The position numbers and the translations under genes were made by a program. This document shows positions 37,828-50,907 of a stretch of DNA of 64,000 bases, piece after piece. The notes beneath the pieces were generated by a model. The model saw only the letters and a program-made list of their open reading frames with translations. It did not search any database and was not told the origin of the DNA. Origin of the DNA: Rotaria socialis. Taxonomy: Eukaryota > Rotifera > Eurotatoria > Philodinida > Philodinidae. Position 1 is the first letter of the stretch. Each line of letters begins with the position of its first letter. The stretch covers positions 62,001-126,000 of the forward strand of contig CAJNYU010003635.1 in assembly GCA_905331475.1 (NCBI GenBank), written 5' to 3'.

Positions 37828-38018
37828 GAAAAAATTGAATTTTGCTTAGTTTAATTAGTAAAAAGAATCTTTATTTGTGATATTACAGATGATCTCGTGT
37901 GTGTGTGTGTATTGAAACAAAACGTAGATTATATTTAGCAACTAAATAAAATATCGATTTGTAAAATTAGCCTTTCAAATTGCAAATCAGATAATTGCTC
38001 AGCATTTTTATTACAGAT

Positions 38019-38744
38019 ATGTCAATATCATTTCTTTTTCGTCGTGTGGCAATGTTGCAACAACCACACATTCATGCATTTTCTACTTCAGTTGTACTTT
38101 TTAAAGGTAAAAATACTGGTGGTGGTAAATTGAAAACGTCAAAACATATTTTATCCGATGCTGATTTATCTGCTTCATCGAGTGATTGGTTATCATTAAA
38201 AGCACAATATGATAAATTACTGATTGAACTTCATGAACTTTATTCAAAACAAATTCAATTACGAACATCATCATTAGCATTCGAAGAACTATCCGTTATA
38301 CTTCCACCTAATAATAAGGCACATCAATTGAAAGAATTAACGCAAATAATTCAAAAATCACCGCAAATGTTTATGATCGATATGACACGACATGCTCAAT
38401 ATATACCAAATGTTCTCGAAGCAATTCATAAATCAGGTCTCAATGTTAATCCGCAACAAGATGGAACAACTCTTTATCTACCAACACCGAAAGTAACACG
38501 TGAACATCGTGAAGAATTAGCTAAGAATGCTAAGAAATTAGCTGATCAAATTGTTGTTAAAATGCGAGAAGCCTATTCAAAAGCACATCGAAATTTAAAA
38601 AAACAAGAAAAAAGTTTAAGTCACGATTTAATTGTTGATTTAGATGCTAATTTAAAACATCGTCTTGATGGTTACATTGCACAAGTAGAAAAAATTCGTT
38701 CAGAAAAACAAAAAGACTTGTTAGATTCAACTTTTCATAAATAA
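38019..38744 (+). CDS. MRRF: mitochondrial ribosome-recycling factor
   Basis: One uninterrupted exon of 241 residues. The N-terminus (MSISFLFRRVAMLQQPH) is basic and hydrophobic without acids, as expected for mitochondrial import. The C-terminal RRF domain is recognisable: TTLYLPTPKVTREHREELA, KKLADQIVVKMREAY, and a final coiled helix RLDGYIAQVEKIRSEKQ. RRF with EF-G2 splits post-termination mitoribosomes. An acceptor-like TTTTTATTACAG ends three bases before the ATG. AATAAA overlaps the stop codon (38742). It follows GDPGP1 by 191 bases on the same strand. Confidence 0.9.
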   Translation: MSISFLFRRVAMLQQPHIHAFSTSVVLFKGKNTGGGKLKTSKHILSDADLSASSSDWLSLKAQYDKLLIELHELYSKQIQLRTSSLAFEELSVILPPNNKAHQLKELTQIIQKSPQMFMIDMTRHAQYIPNVLEAIHKSGLNVNPQQDGTTLYLPTPKVTREHREELAKNAKKLADQIVVKMREAYSKAHRNLKKQEKSLSHDLIVDLDANLKHRLDGYIAQVEKIRSEKQKDLLDSTFHK

Positions 38745-40301
38745 AGTTTCTCATAAAACATAGAAAATTTATAGCATTATAAGACAAAAATAAACAATCG
38801 ATATTACAAAAAGTGAAATAATACAAACTAATCACTTCCCTGTGTACATCAATCTACATTGAAATAGTTCCCTTTGTTTTTATAATAAAAGCAACAAAAA
38901 AAATGAATGTAACTATTGTTATGAACCATGACTCAATTTTGTCACTATCAAAAGAGGTTCTCTGATAAAAGTTAATGTTGATCTCATGTAAGATTGACGA
39001 CAGAGAATATGCACAGAAAACTCAAACAGCAGTTCATAGAAGTCTTCAATTTTGATTGACAGAATGATTCACTGGAATCGCACTGTTTTTCCGAAACAAG
39101 AACGTACTATCGTATGGATTTGTCGAAATCAAAGCTTTCCTATCAATGATAATCATCCGGTATAGTAAGTCATTCTTTGTATGAAAAAATAATTGATTTC
39201 GAAAAACAACTTGATCTTAACATATTGTGGCCGGACTTAGCGTAGTCACTTGAAGCCCCATGTCAGTATGTAAAAAACGAACTTGTTGCTAAAGAATGAT
39301 TCAGGTCATCAAACTTTATTGGTTTTATTCTTGAGATACTGTCCATGTTCGATTGTTTGAAATTATCATGTGTAGTTTTTAGTGAAAGTCACATATCAAA
39401 ATATGTTAACATTTAGTTAATATTATTAGAATATCCTTGGTAATCTTTTTTTTTTATACAGGTAACAGACAGTGCTAGTAGAATAGGAAGATCAAAATCG
39501 ATTGAATTTTTAATAAAAATCTGTATACTGAACACATTGTACTATGCAATCATTGCCTATTATAGAAGAAGACAGACTTAATAGTATCATTGGACACCAT
39601 TTTTTCGCTTCTGTCTATCGCATTTGGAGACTTTTTAAGCCTATCTACACCTATATTTTCGATAACAAATATTCTCATAGTCTATTCTTTTTCCGTTAGT
39701 ATTTTTGATGCGCATAGCTTATCTTTTGTCGTGTTTAATGTCGCACGTTGCAAAGACGTAGAGATGATATTTCATGTCCTCAAATGTATTGTAAAAGATG
39801 CATTCATTACATCTTATAGTCCGATTTTTATTAAAAAAAACTTTATTGCATGTGATAGGATCAAAAATAGCTGCATCTACTGGACTGTTTCGAGTAGAGT
39901 TTTTCATAATCTTGAAAATTTTCAGTTTTTTGCAGCAAGTGTTTAATCTATTGTTAAGAACCTGCTGAATTTATTGGCTCTTATCTTCTATTCTGGGACT
40001 CTTTGGATACATCCGTTCATAGAATAATTAATCTTTTCTTGGTATGTAAAGGTAGACACTGACACACATGCACAAGACGAAGGATAAACCTTTTTCTTTA
40101 TCCTCTTTTCTATTTGTCAAACATCAACGATGGGACAATAAATATTGTATGAAGTAAAAAATAACCCGTAATCCATCGTTATAAATCAGTTGTTTCGGCT
40201 CTCAAGAAGTAATTCACTCTATTTTATCTTTATACGAACATAATTACCGATCATTGTATTTATTTGATTGATAGAGAACAACATACATTTCAGAAACTTC
40301 A
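38745..40301. other. intergenic region, no gene seen
   Basis: About 1.55 kb of AT-rich sequence. An open frame near 39.6-39.9 kb starts with TTG, lacks splice sites and family likeness, and is not called. A TACATTTCAG acceptor-like site lies just before the UNC93A start. Confidence 0.55.
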
Positions 40302-42193
40302 ATGTCTTCGATCATTTCTGATGTCGAACTTAAATCACATATTGATCGAACCGTAGTCGACAATGATATTTCGAATGGAAGATTGGCTGCGAAAAAACTT
40401 CGTTCTCGTACCTATAAAAATTTAATAGTACTTTGTATAGCGTTTCTTCTTCAGTTTACTGCATTTGGTGCTATTGGTAATTTACAGAGTTCATTAAATA
40501 CGGAAGCTAATGTTGGTGTTAATTCTTTATCAATCATTTATGCTTTTCTTATTTTTTCATCAATATTTTTACCACACCCATTAATAGCTTTATTGGGTCT
40601 TAAGTGGACAATTGTCGTGTCGCAAGTTCCGTATGTATTAAAATGACATCGAATGAATATTAAATTATATTGCCTTTCTTTTAGTTATCTTTTATATGTC
40701 GCAGCTAATTATTACCCCAAGGCATATCTTATGTATCCAGGTATGACACACCTTAATCTCTGTTAGTATTTGCCAATAATCCTTGTTTTTCTCTTGTTAA
40801 GCTGCTGCTCTCGTTGGGTTGGGAGCGGCACCATTGTGGACATCGAAATGTAGTTATTTAACTGATACAGGTACAATTTATGCCGAAACAAAAGGTGTCC
40901 ATAAAGATGTTGTTGTCAATCGATTTTTCGGCATTTTCTTTATGTTTTTTCAATCAAGTTTGTTTTAGTGTATTTATTATTTAATATCAAGGATAATATC
41001 TGCTTCTTTATAGGTCAAATTTGGGGAAATTTAATATCATATCTCGTACTTAAACCAATCGAAAAAGAATATAATGATACATTGTATGAAGTAGAAAAAT
41101 ATACTAAATGTGGAGCTGATTTTAGTGAAAAAGAATATAAAGGTGCAGAAGTTATTAATCAAATTGATCGAAAAACAGTATTCATGAATCTTCTTCTTCT
41201 TGTTTTTTTGTTTTAATAAATATCTATTGTTTCGAATAGGTTGATATTCTATGTATCGTTTATATTTGTATATGTGCGTGTTCAATTTTAACCGTAGCTA
41301 TATTTCTGAATCAACGCCGAAAATCAACGCGAGGTAAGCCAATTATTTTAACAAAATAAAAACATAGTATCACAAAATCATGATTATTATTATATAGATA
41401 AAATCCCTGTTATGCTTCGTGATTCATTTAAATTACTCATCTCAACGATTAAACATATGCGAAATGTAAATCAATTACTTCTTATACCATTAACAATTTG
41501 GTCCGGATTAGAACAATCATTTCTTGGAGCACAATTTACAAAAGTAGGTTAACATGTAGTTAACTATCGACAAAATTCAATAGGAAAGATTAGTTCATAA
41601 TGAGAGTCAGCGCAGTTTATCAATGAAGTCTTAACATTTTTACATCGCGTTTAGAAAAGATTCTATAGATTATTTGTTCTTTTTTTGTCTCATAGGGTTT
41701 TGTATCTTGTACATTGAATGCAAAATATGTTGGTCTTGTTTTGATTGCCTATGGTGTTTGTGATTCTATAGGAAGTTTTAGTTTTGGTCAACTGGTAAAA
41801 TATGTGGGTCGTTGGCCATGTTTTGTTATTGCTGCACTCATAAATTATTCATTAATTATCACTATGTTTACATGGAAACCATCAGAAGATCAAATCGCTG
41901 TCCTTTTTGTTTTAGCTGGCTTATGGGGTTTAGCTGATGCAGTTTGGCAAACGCAAATTAATGCATTTTATGGTGTTTTATTTTCTAATAATGATGAAGC
42001 TGCTTTTTCAAATTATCGTCTATGGGAATCTATTGGTTTTGTTATATTTTATATTATAACACCATATATTCGTATACGAATAGCATTGATTATTCTTCTA
42101 ATATGTTTAACATTGGGTATGATTGGCTATGGTTTAACCGAATATTTGTGGAAATTTAAAAAAATCAAAAAAGTTCAAGTTGTACCATCATAA
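40302..42193 (+). CDS. UNC93A-like multipass membrane protein
   Basis: Seven exons (40302-40630, 40685-40740, 40802-40957, 41014-41177, 41240-41333, 41398-41543, 41696-42193) join to 480 residues, typical for the family. Multiple hydrophobic helices of a major-facilitator fold are seen. Family marks are NLQSSLN in the first helix, GLGAAPLWTSKCSYLT, NRFFGIFFMFFQSSQIWGN, GLEQSFLGAQFTKGFVSC and GLWGLADAVWQTQINA. UNC-93 proteins are membrane regulators; in C. elegans UNC-93 modulates a potassium channel, and vertebrate UNC93A has no settled substrate. The C-terminus is a short basic tail (KFKKIKKV). Converges with DHODH, whose stop is 177 bases away. Confidence 0.88.
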
Positions 42194-42369
42194 ATGAATG
42201 ATTTAAAGCAAAACTTTTATTGAGATTTATTACATAAATATAAAATTTAACTTTCTTTACCAATGAAATCGTTGAGGTGCTTTATATTTTGTTGTCTACA
42301 TATGCATAATAAAAGTAAAAAAAGATATGAGTATTAACTGTATACATATAAATAAATAAATTATTTATT

Positions 42370-45300
42370 TTACTTCATTAAACTGACTAATTGACGATTC
42401 AGTTTATTGACTACGGGTGGACCAGAATAAGCTAAACTTGTATAAACTAAAACAAAGTAAAAACGATTAAAAAAATTCGAAAAATAATAGATCTTTTCTA
42501 TCAACAAGATTAACTCATTATATAACTATTTGATCAAAGTTGAAAACAAGCATTGAGCCTTCTGTTTTTCTATTGATATTGAAAAGTCTATTGATTTTTG
42601 TTAACAAGAGTTCTGCCGATGTCGTATTCACCAATGAAAAGAAAATAAATCTCTTGATTATGGGTATTACTCAATCGTTCTTCTATCAAACGATGCATGT
42701 CGTCGTTCTTATGTTCAATAGAGGGAACTTTTATTGTAATATATTCGTTTTCGTTTCGTTTCTTTTCAAAATCAATATAATAATTCAATTAAATACGCAC
42801 TGATAATTATATTCATGATATTCATTCAATATCGGATGCGTTTATGCTAGATTGAACTTTTCGGATTTAACAAAAAAAAGAAAAGAAACGAGTAACATGG
42901 AAATTTACTTTGTACAAGACTAGCGCCAGCTTTCATTCGTTCGACAATATCGTCTACTGTTTCGATACCGCCAACACCAATTAAAGGAACTTGACCTACG
43001 AAATAAATTTTGAATATTTAAAAACAAAAAACAAGAAGTAAAACCTTGAGTATGCTGTCGAAATAAACGAAGAGTTTGCAGTGCTTTCTCTTTCAATGGC
43101 CTACCGCTTAATCCACCAGTTTCATTTCGATGTTCACTTTTTAATGTGTCCATTCGAGCTATTGTTGTATTTGAAATGATTAAACCGTCGACTTTTGTAT
43201 TTGACTGACGAATAATATTTGAAATTGATTTTATTTCGTTTTCATTGAGATCTGGTGCAATTTTAAGTAAAATCAACGGTGTTCGTGCTGTTTGATCTTG
43301 CTCATCTTTACATGATATTTTATTGCAAACTTTTCGAATAGAAGTTAAAAGTTTTTTTAGTTCGTTTTCATTTTGTAAATCTCGTAAACCAGGTGTATTA
43401 GGACTTGAAATATTAATAACAAGATAATCAGCGAGACACCCAAATTGTTCAATACCTAATGTGTAATCTTGTTCAACATCTGTTTTAGTATTTTTATTTC
43501 GGCCAATATTAACACCAATCAATATGTCTAGATTAGAAAATAATTGGATGTTAAAATGACTAACGAACAAAGTAATCAAAGAAGAAAAAAAACGAGATTA
43601 ATCCTTGGTAGACTCAACCTTGTGTTTCGCCTAATAAAAAATTCGGTCAATATTTCATTCTTTATCGCTCATGGTCTTACTTCTCTTATGCTTACACTCG
43701 ATTAATTCATTCGTGTTAGTATGTTCATCATCAGACAATAGACAAGCAGTAGAATGCCCGACTTAATCTTCGTTCAAATTTTCTATACGGCATATGTACA
43801 TAGGTATTAACTGAGTCGCATCATTCGTATCTTTTTCAATTGAACATCGCTTAAGATTTCTCTTGTTTTTTTCCTGCTACATCGTATTCAATATTTAAAC
43901 TACTAGATATCGAATCCCTTGCTGACTGTTGCAGTCACATCTACACTTGATCGAATTCCTTTGTATTTTTTTTCTTCTCTCTATTCTTTTTGTGTCTGTT
44001 TCTTTTCTTCTTCTTTTTGTTTTTGATTCAACAAATATATACTTCCATACATACAATGACCACTTTCTTTCCTTTTTCCCCCTCTCCATCTCTCGCTCTC
44101 TCGCTTCTTCCTATTGCTCATTGTTCTAATCAACATATGTCCGTCTGTGTCTAATCTATTTCTTGTAAAGAGTCCACACTCTCAAGATCCGCGCACACGT
44201 ATGTATAAACTAATATTTTCAAAGAGTCTGTTGACAAATACATCTCAGGATATCATCGATGTCGTATTTAGTTGTACAAAATCGAATTTCATCGCTTTCT
44301 AACAACGATATGTCTTCGTCAAGTGCCTACTCCTTACAATTGCCATTCTTGGGTACAATACCATTGGGAAGATCACCACCAAATTTAGCTTCATTTCAAA
44401 AGCCTTTACGTGAACTTTATATACCTTACTATCGTCAACGACGTGAACGTCATCATGATGAACGTCGAATAATTATATCCGATCGTGATATATTAATATT
44501 TGAACCTGATGCGGTATCCAAAGGAAAACGTTCATTAATTTATGCAACTTTTGAATCAATTGTTGAGATACAAGCATTAGAGTTATATCTTATGTTCAAT
44601 CACACAGAAACTCATCACTACAAACGCGTACGTGCTGCATTTTTACCGATTGGTAAGTTCACATCACAGATACATAAATATGCATATTCAGGGCGTAACC
44701 AGGAATGTCTAGGAGGGCTCAACCTCCCTCCCCTACAATTTTTTTCTGGTAACGCCTCTAATGTATATGTATATTAACTACTCAAGCATCATTTCTTTCT
44801 TTCTTTTATGACAACGAGTTACAACAGCTGGTTCTAAAGTGCTAGTTAGCCTTCAAAAAAAACAAACAGGACCATCTGATACATATTTCGTTTTCTGCTT
44901 TATTTTCTTTATCGGAAAGTTTTCGTTGTCTTTTGTCTTTCTCTCTCTCGATACTCTTCATTACGGTTAATATAATTACAGAGATAGACTGTCAATAGAA
45001 CGAGAAAGATTGAGAGACGAGTTTAGCTATGTTCATTAAATCTGCTATTTGTTCACGGAAGAATACATGTGTTTATTTGTCGATCAGACAAGTTGACCTA
45101 CTATTATTACATCATTTAAACAGAAATAATTACAGTCATAAATCTATTATTGACTTGTAATTTGATCTCTTATTAGTAAAAACTAGTTTAATAATTCATC
45201 AAAATTATTTTAGGTTGCGAACATCAAGAACGTTTTCGTTCTCTCTATTCAACGATTGATAAAACACAATTTAATCTTCTTTCAACTCCATCGTCGACAT

Positions 45301-46677
45301 CTTGTCATCCTCCACTTTTATTATTTGTTATGAGAAAAAGTGGTACTACTGGTACCGGTTCTCTACTTGATTGTCACGTTTTTGCTGTACGACGTGAATC
45401 GACTGCATTTGATTTATGCGATATGATACGAAAATTAATTATCAAACGAACAATGAGTCCTATATCATCAACACAACAACAAGGACCACCGCCACCATTA
45501 CAACCACCACCTTCACTTCCGCCACCATCATCATCATCATCAACAACAACAACAACAACATTATTACGTCTACGTGATAATTCTAAAGATGGAACAGATC
45601 AGCGACGCACAAAATATCTTGATCGAGATAGGCCTATTTCAGCTATGGAACATCGTCAAGCTGATATACCAATAAATATCGATATGAAAGTATGTTACAG
45701 ATTATTTACAAGGTTTTATTAACAAAACAAAAGAACTATAGAATTTTATCATTTATCTCACCAGTAGTAGCCTTGATTTAAGTAAATGCCTAATAAATGT
45801 TATTTTTCAAGGTGGCGACATAGGGACAGTAGATACTTTATATTAAAAAAAGAAAAAGTATCCTCAATGAATGAAGCAATTAATCGAATATAATATAAAA
45901 TCTGTTCAGGTCCACGTAAAGATCGTATTCACAAAGTTTACATACGTAGAAACATTTGAATAAGAATGATATTTTGAATAAAAGATAAATTAAACATAAA
46001 ATCTCTGACTTCCATTAGACGCCTCTTTTTCTGCTGAACAACGAAACTAATAGAACAAAAACTCAAAATTCATCGAGTTCATTAATATTTAAATTCTTTC
46101 CTCTAGACGAATCGTTCAATATCAAATATTAATTTACATGATGCTATAAATTTATCATCAAACGGTCTCACTAATCCATTATCATCAACTTCATTTCCTC
46201 TTAATAATAATGATAATAATCAACAAACAAATCCTTATCATGATCCATCTCAAGTATTAAATGCAGACAACGATATTTATCGTATATCATCTTCACGTTC
46301 AACACCAGTACGTATGTTGTCAACAAAAACTCAACAGCAACAACAACGTCATTTTATCAAAGCATCTTCATCGTCATCATCGATAGTGGTCGATGAATCC
46401 GATGAAGTTGTCAATGACTTAATGAATATTGTTGATGTTGAAAAACTCAAAACTATCGATACAAACGTGGTTCAAGTTCCTATAAAACGTCACGCATCAT
46501 TTGATCATACATCATCATCGTCATCAAATGATCCCAATGGTAATACAATGAATAAAAAACGTTATCAACATCCTAACAATAATAAAAAACGTTCTTTATT
46601 TGCCAATTCAATTCCATTACCAACAATAGTTTCAGCCAATAATACACCAGTAATATCACGAACAACAACTAATGTTG

Positions 46678-46713
<36 letters not shown>

Positions 46714-48618
46714 CAGCAACATCTATACTCGATAGTTATTTATTACGTCCGCAAGTTGTAATTAATCGTTATGGTGACATAGGAAATTATGTACCAAAAT
46801 TATTACGTGAAAATATAACAACAACAGCAAGCATGCGTTCATCGGACAGTAATGAAAATATTTTCTTTCGTGCAACAAATGGACATATATTAAATGGTTT
46901 TCTTAATTTGGATTTTTCATCAAAATCACAAGTAAACACTAGAAATCCCAACCGTAATAATAATAACAATAATAGCAATGATAATAATTCTCATTATCAA
47001 TCGTCACCATGTCTAAATGAAGAGGCTCAAGAACGAAGTGTACTATCAATTGTTAGACAATTGAAGACAAATCAAACGTAAATTAAGAAAACAATTTTAT
47101 GAAACAGAATCAGGAATTTCTTTTGTCTTCTTTTTAGAAAATTGAATAGCCATGAACGAGATTCTTCAATGCCAAATCAAACAACTCGTATTGAAAATAT
47201 TGAAAATAATCATTATGTTTCATCATGTCGAATCCCGCGTGCTCAAACTCAGTCTCAACAACCTACAAAACCAGTACCAGCTGCTATGGGTGGTATTCAA
47301 GTGTTACCTTTTGCACCGCCTAGTTCTTATTCTTCTCAACGTCCCTTAAAAACCTCTTATTCATCATCATCAGCAAAGCCAAGACGTGTAGCTTCATTTA
47401 CAATCTCTGATACAGAATTACCAATTGATTATAGACAATATTTACGTCATACTGATAAAGGCGCTCAGCTTTATGGTCAAGAAAAACAACAATCCTCAGA
47501 AACACTCGAACATTCACTCGGATATTTACCTTAATATTTTGTTTGTTTCTCGTTTTTTTTTCTGTTAATTTTTAGGAAGAAATTAGTGAATTTGAAATAC
47601 TTACTATCTTTATTAGCATTGTTACGTTGACGATAGTCAATAAGTCGAGCACGTACTGCGTCATAACCATCATTGTTAAACCCATAGCTGAACAAAGAAA
47701 AATTAGACATGAACAGGAAATTCGTTAGCTGTGTTGTTTTGTTCATACCGATTTATGACCGCTCGATCTTCAGTAAGACGAAACACTCGAGGCTTTTCAT
47801 TGCCCGGCTGTGGTTGTGGGGTTATTGTTCCTAAACGTAAAATAACTTCGAAATATATTCAAACAATTAAAATTCACATACCAATTTCAATAAAGCCAAA
47901 TCCAAATTTACCTAACCCATCAATGGCTTCGCCATTCTTATCGAAACCTGCTGCAAGACCAATGGGATTTTTGAATTGACGATTCCATACGGTTGAATGC
48001 TAAAATTATATGTTCAGCTAAATAGTTTTCTTTTATTTTGAGTCGAAACTAATACAGAGAAAAAAAGAATTAATGCCAATAAGACTTCTAGGAATTTTAA
48101 AATTTTGTGTTCTTATTACGTACACGTATAAACTAATGAAAATAGATTAGAAAACATAATGCAAAAAAAGTCCATGAATGAAGCCTATCATTCGATAAAG
48201 ACCCGTGATAGAACTTATGCATAAACTCGAATCTAATGCTGGTCGTCAACCGGAAGATAACAACTCTGCTTCGATTAATCTTTTTTTTCTCAATATTTTT
48301 CGACTTTAAAATGATTATTTTCAAACCAGAATAGGATCATCAATCGATTTCATTCGTGGAACAAGTCCATATTTAGCCATTTGAATTGATAAATTATGAA
48401 CTTTTTCTGCGTCGATATATCGCAACGTTGGCATGATGTATTCTTCATAAAAACGTTCACTACCGAAATAGATGTTTGCACCAACAAAGACAAAACATCC
48501 AGCGAAGCATCCTTTTAATGAACTACGTAAACGCGCCTGGCAAAAAATATTATGGCATAATGCATGTGATTGATATAGAAAATTTTCTACTGACTGATAC
48601 AAAAAATCGTGGTACCAT
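42370..48618 (-). CDS. DHODH: dihydroorotate dehydrogenase, mitochondrial class 2
   Basis: Eight exons (48618-48601, 48536-48327, 47999-47882, 47830-47749, 47687-47605, 43527-43045, 42995-42909, 42446-42370) sum exactly to 385 residues (human about 395). Exon 1 encodes only MVPRFF; with exon 2 it gives a basic presequence and a membrane helix ([17 protein letters not shown]), as in inner-membrane class 2 enzymes. Core motifs: [61 protein letters not shown] (with the catalytic Ser region), [30 protein letters not shown], and IGVGGIE for FMN phosphate binding. Oxidises dihydroorotate to orotate, passing electrons to ubiquinone. Intron 43528-47604 hosts an antisense PTB-like gene. Confidence 0.93.
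44259..47534 (+). CDS. PTB/PID-like protein with long low-complexity tail, nested in DHODH intron
   Basis: Four exons (44259-44652, 45214-45689, 46107-47077, 47138-47534) give 745 residues. The first 250 residues look like a divergent phosphotyrosine-binding fold: a basic strand block [19 protein letters not shown], strands [15 protein letters not shown], and a closing [18 protein letters not shown] with a C-terminal helix CDMIRKLI, as PTB domains end. After that the protein is dominated by poly-Pro, Ser, Asn and a run of about 12 Gln, with a conserved-looking patch [20 protein letters not shown] near the C-terminus. Probably an adaptor protein; the family assignment rests on pattern only. 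It lies entirely within one DHODH intron, opposite strand. Its first intron carries a miniature inverted-repeat element (44691-44756). Confidence 0.65.
44691..44756. mobile_element. short inverted-repeat (MITE-like) remnant
   Basis: Left end GGCGTAACCAG (44692-44702) and right end CTGGTAACGCC (44746-44756) are inverse complements with one mismatch. Inside is a second, nested palindrome, AGGAGGG against CCTCCCT. The whole is only about 66 bases, more GC-rich than its surroundings, and lies in intron 1 of the PTB-like gene. The end sequence resembles GGCGTAGCCAG-type miniature elements common in invertebrate genomes. No target-site duplication is evident. Confidence 0.55.
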
Positions 48619-48758
48619 CTTGAAAAAAGGATTTCATACAAAAATAAAGTAAAAAAATTTCGTTTTTATAGACAAAAACAAGATTTTATTAAGTTTTTTA
48701 AATACAAAAATAAATAGAAATATACATTGTTTGATTGATTTCTCATATAAAAATAGAA

Positions 48759-50907
48759 TTAAGTTGAAAGCAGAGAATTTGATTTGTCTGTTCCATTATT
48801 TTCATCTTCACCAAAATAATAAGCTCCTTGTAAGTTGAGTAAACATTCAGCTGCTTTATGCAGTTCTTCAAATGTGTTTGGATCTATTTGCAATAAATTT
48901 ATCATAATCGATTTGATCATTATCAAAAAAATTTACCTATCAGAGCAAGTTCAGCAGCATCACCATCAATTAAACGACTATCAGGTATATGTAAATCTTC
49001 AAGTAGATTGTTCGATTCTGAAAGGAAAAAGAAACTTCAATGTAATTTTCATTATTCTTGATACAGATGTTATTTTATTTCTTTTAAAATTATTCTAATC
49101 AAGGCTGCACAGACACCTTTGAAGAAACAAGATCATTTTATTCTGCTTTTCATTAGCACTCTACACATTTCTTAAACGATTCACACAATTTTAGAACCTG
49201 AACCTCGATGGCATCTACGTTCGAAAGGCTATATACTCTTTCTCGATATTAATTCTACGTACCATCTATTGGAGAAGTTGATATTTCACCTAAACAAAAA
49301 ACAACACAATTATTCCTTTTATATTCTAACTTCTGGCATAAACGTACATTCTTCTACTTGATGATTATCGTCATCGATAATTAATACTTGATTAATTAAT
49401 TTATCTATAAAATATTTTTTTTGTAGAAACTCCTAAACTTTAAAATCTATAAAGTCTACTTTGTTCTTCAAGCGCTGCGCTATCAATCGTCCAATTCTTT
49501 TGATCAGTTTCTTTATTTTGTTGATGTCGATTAGTTTTAAAATGCTTCATTAAATTACTATATGATTTAAATTTTAATTCACATATATTACAAGTATACG
49601 GACGAGTATCAGCATGAAGGCGTACGTGTCGGCGTATATTGCGTATAGACCAACACCGGCAATTACACAAACTACACGTATAACTAAAAATAAAACAATT
49701 GATATTCATCAAGTTAACAGTTTTACCAACCTTATCGAATTATCTTGTTCATGTCGACTTTTACGAATAGTAATTTGGTCGTTTGGCACTGTTTCAATTT
49801 GTGGAATTGCAACAGGAGTAGGCGAAGGTACACGAATAATTGGTATTGGTGTGACTAATGGTTTATTTCTTTGTACAGAACTTGTAATTTTTCCATTAGT
49901 TATTGTTGTGCAACGAGAAGATGAAATTTTCATAGCTCGTTTTAAGTGCGACAAACGCTTTCCATGTTGATATAATGCACTCGAAGAACAAAATTTTCGT
50001 TGACATAGGTTACACCAAAACTGATTTGGATTCTATTAATAGTTAAATAAAAATATATTCTTTCACTCGAAATATTTCAATAAACCAAACGAACAGAATT
50101 TAATCTACGTAATTGAAAGCATTTTTCTTATGAAAGATAAGGCTGTTTCGAATAAATGGAAGATAGATATGTATAGTAATGATTGCAACTGAACCATATC
50201 GTTACCTTGTACTAAAGAGTACACAGTTACGATCGAAACTTTTTTTCGTCTACCATAAAACGAAGTGATTAATCTTCCGTGTGTTCGATTCAAATCAAGT
50301 CTTTCACTACTACATGACCAGGCGGCTTGTAATGAGCAATTTTTGATTTAAATATGTGAATCTTTAAAGTATCCATCATGTATAATTTGCATGAGAAAAA
50401 GACAATCTGCTCATTCAAATAGAAATTCAAACTCAGAGAACTTTTATAATAGCTTTTCAAAAACGTAAAGTGTTCTTTTTCTCTTGAAATTAAACTACCT
50501 TCATTGTATTTTTCGATAAGAAAAAGTGATTTATGTTGAGAGCTATGATTTATAAGTGCACTACATGAATTGTAAATATTCTTAGTATTCGAGGAGTCTC
50601 GTTGAGAGACGTTTAATTTTGTCTGCATAAATGCAAATTTATTTGCTGTACAATTGTTAACTTGGTTAGATAAAATACGCAAACAAAAAAATTCTTCAAT
50701 ACTAATGAGATGTAGTGGTCGTATAAATATTGAATAGCAAGTTACTGATATTGATGCAACGTAGAAATAATAACTCAATCAAAATATGACCTTTTGGTAC
50801 AGATTTATTTGCATGTATCCATATATACCAACCAAAATGTACATCGCACTCATTTTAGGCATTGATAGTGTGGTGTATTTATCAAATTGAAGTTTACTCA
50901 CATTCAT
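48759..50907 (-). CDS. C2H2 zinc-finger protein, three fingers
   Basis: Several exons on the minus strand, about 300 residues. The proposed first coding exon is only ATG AAT (50907-50902) before a GTGAG donor. The next exon (50032-49731) carries finger 1, FWCNLCQRKFC..H..H, then a Pro/Ile-rich linker. The following exon (from 49683) carries fingers 2 and 3: YTCSLCNCRCWS..RRHVRLH and YTCNICELKFKS..KHFKTNRH, joined by a DTRP linker. Short acidic 3' exons follow (IIDDDNHQVEE, then SNNLLEDLH, then GAYYFGEDENNG) and a stop at 48759-48761. The finger 2-3 pair and acidic tail suggest a DNA-binding transcription regulator; no specific orthologue was recognised. An 860-base intron separates start codon and finger 1, so another first exon is possible. 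Its stop lies 141 bases upstream of DHODH on the same strand. Confidence 0.7.

Noticed and set aside
39590..39946. 118-codon frame upstream of UNC93A
   Set aside because: Begins with TTG, hydrophobic low-information peptide, no splice context or homology recognised.
50290..50778. 162-codon open frame on the minus strand in the zinc-finger gene's first intron
   Set aside because: No ATG-proximal context, no splice sites in phase with the zinc-finger exons, no family likeness; AT-rich chance frame is more likely, though an alternative exon cannot be excluded.
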